64,000 bases of DNA, from positions 186,001 to 250,000 of the forward strand of contig JAHHHZ010000024.1 of the NCBI GenBank assembly GCA_019359095.1, written 5' to 3'. The position numbers and the translations under genes were made by a program. Positions within the stretch are counted from its first letter, which is position 1. Each line of letters opens with the position of its first letter. Source of the DNA: Pleurocapsa minor HA4230-MV1. Lineage in GTDB: Bacteria > Cyanobacteriota > Cyanobacteriia > Cyanobacteriales > Xenococcaceae. This document shows positions 46,074 through 52,442 of this stretch, one piece after another. The notes beneath the pieces are model-generated. The model was not told the origin of the DNA. It worked only from the letters and a program-made list of their open reading frames with translations, and did not search any database.

Positions 46074-47282
46074 TTAATTATTGGCTTTAATCAGTTCATA
46101 AAACAAGATCCTCGTGGCTTTAAACAGAATTCTAATTAAGCTATCTTTACCTTTAACGGTTTTTCTCAGTTCTTGATAGCGATCGCTTAATTGTTTACCA
46201 ATGTCGTTGCCGATTAAATTCCCTTTACGAGATACCAGACAATAAGCCCAAGCGTAAAGGTGAGATCTAACCATCGAGTTACCGTGAAACTTGCGCTCAA
46301 AGCTTCCCCCTGACATGGAATAGCTAAAAGATAAGCCTAAACAAGCTTGGAACTTTCTTAAAGAGCGATCGCGCTTTTGGCGTTTACCTTTGCTAGTTTC
46401 ATATTCAATCCACGATTGACCATCTACTAAAAATTTATCGATTGGATAGAGATTAATCAACAAAATTGCCCTGCAAGAAGTGGCAAACTTAAAGCGATCA
46501 AACACTTGGTTATAAACATCAAACTGAGGTAGTGCAATTAAATTGTCAAGTTCTTCTAAATGCTTGCTATATCTAAGTTCTAAGTCAATAATTGTCTGAG
46601 AATGATGGCGCGTATAAGTGCTTATTTGTATGCCTAATTCTGGTGCAATAGAAAGCTTGTACTTATTGTCATATCTAAAATTGGAGTGGTTAAAAGCTAA
46701 CCAATAAATAATTGGCGTATAACCTTTTGTTGTCGATCGCGTCATGGTGTGACGTGCGATTTCAGGGAATTCATAGCTTAATCTCTGACGTAATTGTGAA
46801 ACTAAGTTGGTTCTTAGTTTTTGGAGCTGTTCTTTTTGATTAAATAACCCTCTAATTCTCATGATAGTTAGATCGTGGTTTAAATTGATAAACCGCTTTT
46901 GCCCGTGAATATTGACAAACTGTGGATCGAAATAACAAGCTGTCAGACACAAAGCATCTTCCTCATCACGTTTGTTAGTAAATCCATAATGGGAGCGTTG
47001 ACCAGACAAGTCTGTATGCCCGATCCAATAAATGAGAATGTCATATTTTTGTGCGACCATTACCCAAAATTGACTGTACCAATAGCCCGTTGGTTCTAAA
47101 ACTATACCCGTTGGCTTGAGGGATAGTAATTTCTCTACGCCCAATCTAGAACAATCGACTTTGTGGAATTGTTTGGTATTTTTTAGCTGTTTATAGCGCT
47201 GCTGAATGTTATCAGGAAATTCAGATATACAGCACAAAACAGCCGATCCGCGACCGACATCAAGCCCGATTATTCGATTCAT
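46074..47282 (-). CDS. IS110-family DEDD transposase
   Basis: The 402-residue protein has the RuvC-like N-terminal domain of IS110 recombinases: D8 in GLDVG, E63 in VLEPTGYW, and D106 and D109 in NKRDEEDA. A central coiled region (about 140-170) follows. The C-terminal Tnp_20-like domain is atypical: SYSMSGGSFERKFHGNSMVR (321-340) stands where the SG-x-KRGN-LR motif with the catalytic Ser is expected. A long spacer divides the two. The frame is intact. IS110 recombinases are guided by a bridge RNA coded next to the gene; the folded segment upstream is a candidate. Confidence 0.82.
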   Translation of the reverse strand: MNRIIGLDVGRGSAVLCCISEFPDNIQQRYKQLKNTKQFHKVDCSRLGVEKLLSLKPTGIVLEPTGYWYSQFWVMVAQKYDILIYWIGHTDLSGQRSHYGFTNKRDEEDALCLTACYFDPQFVNIHGQKRFINLNHDLTIMRIRGLFNQKEQLQKLRTNLVSQLRQRLSYEFPEIARHTMTRSTTKGYTPIIYWLAFNHSNFRYDNKYKLSIAPELGIQISTYTRHHSQTIIDLELRYSKHLEELDNLIALPQFDVYNQVFDRFKFATSCRAILLINLYPIDKFLVDGQSWIEYETSKGKRQKRDRSLRKFQACLGLSFSYSMSGGSFERKFHGNSMVRSHLYAWAYCLVSRKGNLIGNDIGKQLSDRYQELRKTVKGKDSLIRILFKATRILFYELIKANN

Positions 47283-47307
47283 GTATTATGGAAGTTAGAT
47301 AAAAAAT

Positions 47308-47385
47308 AAAAATCTCGGATGGCTTGTGAAACTCCCAAAGGTAAATTACCTTTTTCCTTTTATAAGCACTTTGTTCGAGATTTTT
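47308..47385 (-). ncRNA. Candidate structured RNA (bridge-RNA-like) in the IS110 5' end
   Basis: AAAAATCTCG (47308-47317) pairs perfectly with CGAGATTTTT (47376-47385), closing a 78-nt segment that has an inner palindrome AAAGGTAAATTACCTTT (47337-47353). This lies between the inverted repeat and the transposase start, where IS110-group bridge RNAs are coded. Guide loops cannot be checked without the target. A plain terminator against read-through is an alternative. Confidence 0.45.
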
Positions 47386-47507
47386 TAATGGGAATTTTGG
47401 CTTAGGAAATATGAAAGCACTGAGTTTAACTACTGGCTTATTTCTTAACGAAAGCCAATACATCCCATACAGGATAGGTTGGAATTACCCCGCGACTATA
47501 GTGATTA

Positions 47508-47735
47508 CTAAAGTTTCGATCGCTGTTCCAAAGCGATACTCATCAGGCGGTTAACTTCATTTTTGACTAAAACAATTGCTTGCTCGATATCATCTTCTGT
47601 ACCCACAAAAGTATTATCTGAATCGGCTACCTGAATAAAATAGCGATGTGTACCGTTACTTAAAGTGAGTGAACCACAGACTGTAAAAGGACTATCGGCA
47701 ATGCGAGCGCCGATCTGATATTTTGGTTCATTCAT
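47508..47735 (-). CDS. Small hypothetical protein
   Basis: From the second ATG (47735) the product has 75 residues; the first ATG (47741) adds two. It overlaps the end of the upstream gene, so the two are translationally coupled. It has a beta-rich middle (SPFTVCGSLTLSNGTHRYFI) and a C-terminal helix. I do not recognise it. It is the last gene of a three-gene leftward run that diverges from the HTH regulator gene. Confidence 0.6.
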   Translation of the reverse strand: MNEPKYQIGARIADSPFTVCGSLTLSNGTHRYFIQVADSDNTFVGTEDDIEQAIVLVKNEVNRLMSIALEQRSKL

Positions 47736-48000
47736 CAACAAAACTATCTTCCGAATTCATCATGTTGTTTATATATTCTATTTTTTGAGATGAGCTTAAA
47801 ACTACGCCATATTTTTGCTTCATCTGTTGATCTTTATATGCCCAAAATGTTTCAATGCCATAAGTATCAATAAATGAGCGCATTAACCAGTATGCACTAC
47901 GGGTATTTGTGGCAGTAACAAACGCCATCCAATCAGTAAGGCTTTCTGGTGGTATATTTTGAGATCTCAACTTATGTAAATCGTAAATAATTTCACTCAT
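47728..48000 (-). CDS. Small hypothetical protein
   Basis: The 90-residue helical protein contains LTDWMAFVTATNTRSAYWLMRSFIDTYG split over two helices and a charged C-terminus. It begins 3 bp after the stop of the 58-residue gene upstream and overlaps the next gene, so the run is tightly packed like a phage early operon. No family recognised. Confidence 0.6.
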   Translation of the reverse strand: MSEIIYDLHKLRSQNIPPESLTDWMAFVTATNTRSAYWLMRSFIDTYGIETFWAYKDQQMKQKYGVVLSSSQKIEYINNMMNSEDSFVDE

Positions 48001-48003
48001 GGT

Positions 48004-48180
48004 TTAAAAAGGTGGTTGGTCAGATTCAATACCCAAAGCTTGTTCTACTTTAGATTTTAGTGATGCGATCGCCACTGCTTCATCATCATTCTCATCTAGT
48101 TCTACCGATAGCTCAAGGCGTTCTGATTCATAGTTACCCAAGTTTTTTACTCGCTGGTAAGTTATTGTCTTAAATTTCAT
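48004..48180 (-). CDS. Very small hypothetical protein, first gene of leftward early-type run
   Basis: A 58-residue frame reads MKFKTITYQRVKNLGNYESE, then RLELSVELDENDDEAVAIAS and ends GIESDQPPF. The NLGNYES-x-L pattern resembles small accessory proteins seen in phage and plasmid operons. It is close upstream of the 90-residue gene and downstream of the divergent promoter region. Confidence 0.6.
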   Translation of the reverse strand: MKFKTITYQRVKNLGNYESERLELSVELDENDDEAVAIASLKSKVEQALGIESDQPPF

Positions 48181-48286
48181 TTAACTCCATAGCTTTGTCG
48201 CTAGCAATCATAAGAGACAATTAAAGGCATCAAGTGTTTCAAAATTCCCGTTCTGAGGACGCTTGGTGTTTTTTGTTGTCTCAATA

Positions 48287-48348
48287 CATGAAGTCTACCT
48301 CATCTAGTTTCAAAAAACAAGATGTTGACTTCATGAAGTTTACTTCAT
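48287..48348. promoter_or_regulatory. Operator cluster in the divergent control region
   Basis: A perfect palindrome ACTTCATGAAGT (48328-48339) is followed by a half site ACTTCAT (48342-48348) and preceded by CATGAAGTC (48287-48295). Their position between the small-gene run and the HTH gene is what is expected of repressor binding sites. The HTH protein is the natural candidate binder. Confidence 0.65.
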
Positions 48349-48353
48349 ATTAT
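48325..48353 (+). promoter_or_regulatory. Sigma70-type promoter of the HTH gene, embedded in operators
   Basis: TTGACT (48325-48330), a 17-bp spacer and TATTAT (48348-48353). The -10 overlaps the ATG at 48352, so a transcript from here would start downstream of that ATG and use the GTG at 48385 instead. Confidence 0.6.
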
Positions 48354-48597
48354 GAAAGATAATTCCAAAAAGGAAAAAACACCCGTGAGAGTATTTAGAG
48401 AAGAGCTAGGACTAACCCGTGTTGAGCTTGGTAGGCGTATAGGGCTATCTGAAAGAAGTCTTGCTGATATAGAACTAGGTAACTCTACTCCAAAGCTTGA
48501 AACGGTTGTTGCGCTTGCTCGTGAATGCAAAAAGTCTCTGAAGGTAATGATCAAAGCATTAGGAATTGATGTATCTGGTATTCCTGACGATGACTAA
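48352..48597 (+). CDS. Helix-turn-helix (XRE/Cro-CI type) regulator
   Basis: The 81-residue protein has a classic HTH: FREELGLTRVELGRRIGLSERSLADIELGNSTP covers helices 1-4 (about 14-47), with SLADIELG as the recognition part. It probably represses its own promoter and the divergent leftward run. The start may be GTG 48385 (70 residues, VRVFREEL), because AAGGA lies 10 bases before it and the promoter -10 overlaps the upstream ATG. It resembles a prophage or plasmid copy-control repressor. Confidence 0.8.
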   Translation: MKDNSKKEKTPVRVFREELGLTRVELGRRIGLSERSLADIELGNSTPKLETVVALARECKKSLKVMIKALGIDVSGIPDDD

Positions 48598-48598
48598 A

Positions 48599-48637
48599 AA
48601 CAGAGGCTCGTAAAATTCAAGCCTACGAGCCTCTGTT
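48599..48637. repeat. Strong 14-bp inverted repeat
   Basis: AACAGAGGCTCGTA and TACGAGCCTCTGTT flank an 11-nt loop directly after the HTH gene. A T5 run follows on the minus-strand side only, so it would work best as a terminator for leftward transcription. It may also hinder read-through from the HTH gene into the next gene. Confidence 0.7.
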
Positions 48638-48667
48638 AACCAATTCAATGTTGATTAAATAATAACA

Positions 48668-49390
48668 ATGACGTGGAATAAAAAAAACGATCAATTTGCC
48701 CTAGCCTGTGGGTTAACAAGACAATCAACGTTGCTAATGCTCCGTTGGATACTAAGAAGAGCCAAGCCTAACGAAGTAGGTGAAATCGAAATTGACTTAA
48801 GGATATTTAACGCTTGGGTAGCTAAAAATCGCGGTAGACCATTTGACCCCAAAACAATCCGTGAAGCGATCGCTCAACTAGACGAAAAAAGTCAAGGACT
48901 AGTTTTAATCACAAAATCTTACACTCCGTGGATTAAGAAAATTCTCGTCCGACCGCTAGAAAATGTGTTGCAGAATAATGCCCAAGAACAGGGAAAATAC
49001 CCCAAGCTGAAAACGTCCAAGCCTGTGTATAGCGATGCTTCAAAAGAAAAGCTCAATAGACTACTACAACATAATATATCTAAGCTTGCTGACCTATTGA
49101 GTAAGATCGGTCTTATCTATAACCACTGTTCCTTAAAGCGTATTTGGGCAATTGCTGGACAAAAATTTGATGAAATAGAGCGCGGTATTGAGCTAATGCT
49201 CTATCAAAACAGCATTAAACCTGGATCGATAACTAATCCTCAAGCATGGTTAATCAGTTGTTTAAAGAATAGATGGTTTGAATCATTCGATTTAAACTAC
49301 TCGCCAGATTTACCAAAATTTGAAAGCGTAAAAGAAATATCGCGCTTTGTCAGAGAAGTATTTCAAGGTGATAAATTATGTCCCGAATAA
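48668..49390 (+). CDS. Hypothetical protein, replication-initiator-like region
   Basis: I do not recognise the 240-residue protein with certainty. The N-terminal 100 residues look like a winged-helix domain (LACGLTRQSTLLMLRWILRR, then KTIREAIAQLDEKSQGLVLI). The middle is charged, and the C-terminal part has a helical IWAIAGQKFDEIERGIELM segment and NPQAWLISCLKNRWFE. That combination resembles plasmid/phage replication or DnaD-like primosome proteins, whose C-termini carry a similar NPxAWL..LKN motif. The role is inference. The next gene overlaps its end. Confidence 0.65.
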   Translation: MTWNKKNDQFALACGLTRQSTLLMLRWILRRAKPNEVGEIEIDLRIFNAWVAKNRGRPFDPKTIREAIAQLDEKSQGLVLITKSYTPWIKKILVRPLENVLQNNAQEQGKYPKLKTSKPVYSDASKEKLNRLLQHNISKLADLLSKIGLIYNHCSLKRIWAIAGQKFDEIERGIELMLYQNSIKPGSITNPQAWLISCLKNRWFESFDLNYSPDLPKFESVKEISRFVREVFQGDKLCPE

Positions 49391-49623
49391 GTAGCAAAGT
49401 ACCTGAACGTTATTTGGCAACAGCTAAAAAGCAAGCTATTAAGAGGATAAATCAAGGTGAGTATGTAAGCGCCTATGCTTACTTTGAATTTGCATTGTTT
49501 GAACATGAAGCGTTCAAGCATCATCTTCCACTAACAAAAGCGATGCTGATAGCCAAAGAACTACAATCTGGATTAACCCTAGACAAAAACGTTTTAATCG
49601 AACATATCAAAAAAGATTTTTAA
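49378..49623 (+). CDS. Small hypothetical protein
   Basis: The 81-residue mainly helical protein (KVPERYLATAKKQAIKRINQ, then YAYFEFALFEHEAFKHHLPL) overlaps the previous gene by 13 bp, which indicates coupled translation. Not recognised. It is followed by a 12-bp perfect palindrome. Confidence 0.6.
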   Translation: MSRISSKVPERYLATAKKQAIKRINQGEYVSAYAYFEFALFEHEAFKHHLPLTKAMLIAKELQSGLTLDKNVLIEHIKKDF

Positions 49624-49631
49624 CTAGTATT

Positions 49632-49657
49632 GGACTAGCAGACTTGTCTGCTAGTCC
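49632..49657. repeat. Perfect 12-bp palindrome with 2-nt loop
   Basis: GGACTAGCAGAC and GTCTGCTAGTCC. It lies between the 81-residue gene and the next gene, with no T tract, so it is not a standard terminator. A protein-binding site, a replication or nicking hairpin, or an RNA stop are options. Confidence 0.7.
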
Positions 49658-49674
49658 CCAATTGGAGCAAGCAT

Positions 49675-50034
49675 ATGTCAGAGCAATTGTGTCTCTTTAA
49701 GACTGATAGCGACAGCAATCCTGTGTCGCTATCAAATACTGATAGCGACATACAAACCAAGAAACAACAAGCGATCCAAAAATATCTAGACCGCGCGGTA
49801 GATAAAGAAACAACGGCTTGTGTGAGTAAATATTCTCCTGGTAAACGAAAAACAGAATACTATCGTTTGTCCTACCGCGTGGGATTAAAAATGAAACACA
49901 TCCACATCAAAGGAGGTAGTACCATCGCCGAGCTGGCAAATTACCGAGCCAATGTTTTACAGGCAATGATTGACCGTGGTGCAGAATTATCAGAGGTACT
50001 AGCAGCGGTCGCGACTTTTAATAGTGGTGGCTAA
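49675..50034 (+). CDS. Hypothetical protein of mobile-element type
   Basis: The 119-residue protein has a Ser/Asp-rich head (TDSDSNPVSLSNTDSDI). A basic domain follows, with SKYSPGKRKTEYYRLSYRVG and MKHIHIKGGSTIAELANYRA. Similar short proteins with YYR-YR-G...HIPGG occur in cyanobacterial plasmids and phages, possibly DNA-binding. The head codons are written in three copies of TGATAGCGACA. Its 3' end overlaps the leftward HTH gene by 36 bp. Confidence 0.6.
   Translation: MSEQLCLFKTDSDSNPVSLSNTDSDIQTKKQQAIQKYLDRAVDKETTACVSKYSPGKRKTEYYRLSYRVGLKMKHIHIKGGSTIAELANYRANVLQAMIDRGAELSEVLAAVATFNSGG
49704..49750. repeat. Triple TGATAGCGACA repeat inside a coding head
   Basis: TGATAGCGACA at 49704-49714 and 49740-49750, with the inverted copy TGTCGCTATCA at 49724-49734. 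Arms 1 and 2 can form an 11-bp hairpin. Spacing and orientation resemble an operator or small iteron set. Confidence 0.65.
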
Positions 50035-50268
50035 TCGATAGTGAATGATTTTGCGACTACTATTATTTGAGATTGTTAATCTGATTAATTTTTCCTCTAA
50101 GTAGCCGAGCTTAACCAAGTGTCGGCAATGAGTATGAATTACATTGACGTGTTGGTCTATCAGCTTAGACAAAGCTACAGCACTAATCCAATCTGGATTT
50201 AACGCAAAATAGTCTTTAATTTGCTCGCGGTTAAAGATGCCTATTTCTTGCGCGGTCATTTTATCCAT
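49999..50268 (-). CDS. Small winged-helix DNA-binding protein
   Basis: From ATG 50268 the product has 89 residues; the frame is open to 50304, but that overlaps the recombinase gene more. The segment ISAVALSKLIDQHVNVIHTHCRHLVKLGYLEEK fits a winged helix (helices plus wing). It lies directly downstream of the tyrosine recombinase on the same strand, so an excisionase or directionality-factor role is plausible. Alternatively it is a regulator of the leftward pair. Confidence 0.6.
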   Translation of the reverse strand: MDKMTAQEIGIFNREQIKDYFALNPDWISAVALSKLIDQHVNVIHTHCRHLVKLGYLEEKLIRLTISNNSSRKIIHYRLATTIKSRDRC

Positions 50269-50270
50269 AG

Positions 50271-50849
50271 CTAAATACTCAGCGTGGCGATCGCTCGCTT
50301 GCATTCACGCGGATCGTTATCGAGATAATGTCTCACGGTCTGAATGTTCATGCCCATGGTTTCAGCAATAGTGACAATTTCAATCCCTGACTTTCTCAAG
50401 CTATTAATCACCCAACGGCGCGAAGAATGAGTTGAGTAACCAGATAAACCAAGTTCATCAAAAATAGCTCTCCAATACTTATCAACCGCGCGTAAACTGA
50501 TATGCCCGATCTCACTATCTGAGGGAAATAAATAACCTACCTGTGACGCTGGCGTATAAGCTTCAAGATAAAACTTCAAATCTGGATGAACTGCTACTTG
50601 ACGGGTAGCAGCCAATCCATGTTTTGTGGCTTTTCTCGTAGTCGCTGCAAAGGTAATAGTATCAAGTACTTGACCATTTTTATCATACACATCACTCGCT
50701 TTTAACTGGACAATCGCGCCCATGCGTTCGCCCGTAAACAGCGAGATTTCAAAAATCAACCTTTGAGTCGGAGATTTGAGACGCGATCGCATTTGACGAA
50801 TAATTTGCGGTGTCCAGATAGCCGCTTGACCTTTGCCGTGATTTTTCAT
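50271..50849 (-). CDS. Tyrosine recombinase (single catalytic domain integrase)
   Basis: The 192-residue protein consists only of the catalytic domain. Arg42 is in LFTGERMGAIVQLKASDV, H141-x-x-R144 in STHSSRRWVINSLRKSG, and nucleophile Tyr175 in TVRHYLDND. The second His/Trp of the pentad is replaced (MGMNIQ where LGHSSI is usual). It lacks the core-binding and arm-binding domains of phage integrases, like integrases of some small elements. It is the best evidence that this region is an integrated element. A 14-bp inverted repeat lies 13 bp before its start. Confidence 0.85.
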   Translation of the reverse strand: MKNHGKGQAAIWTPQIIRQMRSRLKSPTQRLIFEISLFTGERMGAIVQLKASDVYDKNGQVLDTITFAATTRKATKHGLAATRQVAVHPDLKFYLEAYTPASQVGYLFPSDSEIGHISLRAVDKYWRAIFDELGLSGYSTHSSRRWVINSLRKSGIEIVTIAETMGMNIQTVRHYLDNDPRECKRAIATLSI

Positions 50850-50861
50850 CTTTAAAAAGAG

Positions 50862-50899
50862 GTACTGGAATTGTATTCAGATATCTACAATTCCAGTAC
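50862..50899. promoter_or_regulatory. 14-bp inverted repeat upstream of the recombinase gene
   Basis: GTACTGGAATTGTA and TACAATTCCAGTAC around a 10-nt centre. Further GTAC/AGTAC cores follow at about 50936, 50969 and 50990. It may be a recombination site (arms plus central spacer) or an operator for the recombinase gene. Confidence 0.6.
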
Positions 50900-51051
50900 T
50901 AGCAACCAATTAAAAGTAAATATAAGTGGCTCAATAGTACCTGTAGCAATGCTTATCGACATCAGTAAAGGTACTTGTTCTATGTAGAAGCAGTACTAAT
51001 TATTAATAGTTGAAATGGGCATAGTAGGAAAAATTAACTAATTTTCTACTT

Positions 51052-51426
51052 ATGGCAGATTTAACCCTAGCTCAAAGATTTGGTTCAAGCGTTGCTTTAA
51101 ATGCGACTACTAAAGTTCTCTCAATTGATTTAAATAACCTTACTACCATCACTATCGCTGGCGTTAACTACGGTCTAAATATTTCAGCTTTGACCGATGC
51201 CAATAAAAATGATTACGCTTCAAAAATCTTGTGGTCATTACTGCTTCTATCTCAAGCTAATCAACCCGCCGATAACAATGATGAGACGGTCAAGCTTTAT
51301 ATGACGAACCAAGGCAAGCGCAACATTACCCGCAATAGCGTAAACCAATTTGGCTATCAGCTATTGACGACCGCCTATCAAAACGATTCATTAGGCGTAA
51401 CTTTAGATCCTGATAATATCTCCTAA
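51052..51426 (+). CDS. Unknown protein, first gene of the overlapping cassette
   Basis: The 124-residue protein has no family I recognise. It starts MADLTLAQRFGSSVALNATT and has beta-strand-like hydrophobic alternation (KVLSIDLNNLTTITIAGVNYG). A helical YASKILWSLLLLSQANQ follows, and the end is acidic. There is no signal peptide. Its TAA stop shares the A with the ATG of the next gene (TAATG), so translation is coupled. The style is like small structural proteins of phages, but that is only an impression. Confidence 0.6.
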   Translation: MADLTLAQRFGSSVALNATTKVLSIDLNNLTTITIAGVNYGLNISALTDANKNDYASKILWSLLLLSQANQPADNNDETVKLYMTNQGKRNITRNSVNQFGYQLLTTAYQNDSLGVTLDPDNIS

Positions 51427-52442
51427 TGGGTAACTGGCACTGTGTATCTTCAAGTTGTGCTGAGGTGGTTTATCAACAGTATGAACCGCCTAGAATTCGC
51501 TGGCGCTACCCAGGAGAAGTTTGGAAAGAAATAATCGGTACTGATTATTTGATTAAAAAACAAAATTGGTATGGTGGTCAAAATCCAAATATTCAATATC
51601 AACTTAAGTATGGCCAAGCGATTACTAGTAGCTCTGGATTTTTTGGATGGAGTATTTATTACTCAAATCAATCAACATTAATAACTCCGCCTATCTCTAA
51701 TGTAAGATTAAATATTGCGGGTAACCTAACTGAAGTATTAGAACATTGGGCGTTTAGATCTATAGGCTCTGGAAATCCTCCACCAGATGGCAATAGGAAT
51801 CGCTCTTATTCTGTAGATGTTGTTGACGCATCAAATGAATGGAAAAGATGGCTTACCATTACTAGCTCTAGCGGATTGAAAGTGTACGGTTTTGAACCTG
51901 CCAACGGTTCAATAGAAGAAAATGCTGGTAGTAACAACTGTACTTTTACAGTTTATAAAAACGACACAATAGTCTATCAAGAAACTCGCGAATTCTGTCC
52001 TGAAGTTGAAAAAATACCTTGCAAACTTAGTGATGTTAGGCATTCAATCAAGATTGAAAAACTACCTTTTCTAGAAAAAGTTGAGGTAGTTCCTTATCAA
52101 TACAGCGTTTACCGCGCTCCTGGTATTCCTGCACCAATAGTTCAAGCCGATCAAATTCCTGCTGAATGCCTAAATATCTACAACAACGCTATTTATGTTA
52201 TTCCACCGTCTGGACAAGGTATATATCCTAACGCTACACCGTTTGATAGCTTTATTGCTCAAATCTGTTCATACCCTGGTTGCCCTGCTCCTGAATACAC
52301 CGTAATTTGTGATTGTCAGTGTCAATCTTGTCCTGATGGCACTTGTCCGATTGAATGTGACGATCATATCTGTTGCTACAACGACTATGGTGTAAGCGTT
52401 GCCCAGATTCCTCAAGCTGATTATTGCGGAGGGAATTCATGA
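51426..52442 (+). CDS. Unknown protein with cysteine-rich C-terminus
   Basis: The 338-residue protein is rich in Tyr, Trp, Ser and Asn and mostly beta. Its last 55 residues hold about a dozen Cys in CDCQCQSCPDGTC and CDDHICC-like clusters, suggesting disulphides or metal. Two Cys also sit near the N-terminus (WHCVSSSCAEVV). There is no signal peptide. It is joined to both neighbours by TAATG and ATGA overlaps. I see no homology. A surface or fibre-associated role next to the collagen-like protein is inference. Confidence 0.6.
   Translation: MGNWHCVSSSCAEVVYQQYEPPRIRWRYPGEVWKEIIGTDYLIKKQNWYGGQNPNIQYQLKYGQAITSSSGFFGWSIYYSNQSTLITPPISNVRLNIAGNLTEVLEHWAFRSIGSGNPPPDGNRNRSYSVDVVDASNEWKRWLTITSSSGLKVYGFEPANGSIEENAGSNNCTFTVYKNDTIVYQETREFCPEVEKIPCKLSDVRHSIKIEKLPFLEKVEVVPYQYSVYRAPGIPAPIVQADQIPAECLNIYNNAIYVIPPSGQGIYPNATPFDSFIAQICSYPGCPAPEYTVICDCQCQSCPDGTCPIECDDHICCYNDYGVSVAQIPQADYCGGNS

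Larger units (their letters stand above)
46056..47416 (-). mobile_element. IS110-like insertion sequence
   Basis: The transposase gene is bounded by a perfect 13-bp inverted repeat, TTTCATATTTCCT at 46056-46068 and AGGAAATATGAAA at 47404-47416. The 3' non-coding end is short (18 bp) and the 5' one is 134 bp with strong folding potential. IS110 group members usually lack terminal repeats, whereas the IS1111 branch has subterminal ones, so the outer ends may lie a few bases further out. No direct target repeat is evident. Confidence 0.72.

Noticed and set aside
47449-47458. TTTCTTAAC shared with about 55823, as possible attachment site repeats of the element
   Set aside because: Nine AT-rich bases between two several-hundred-base regions can match by chance, and the flanks do not extend the match.
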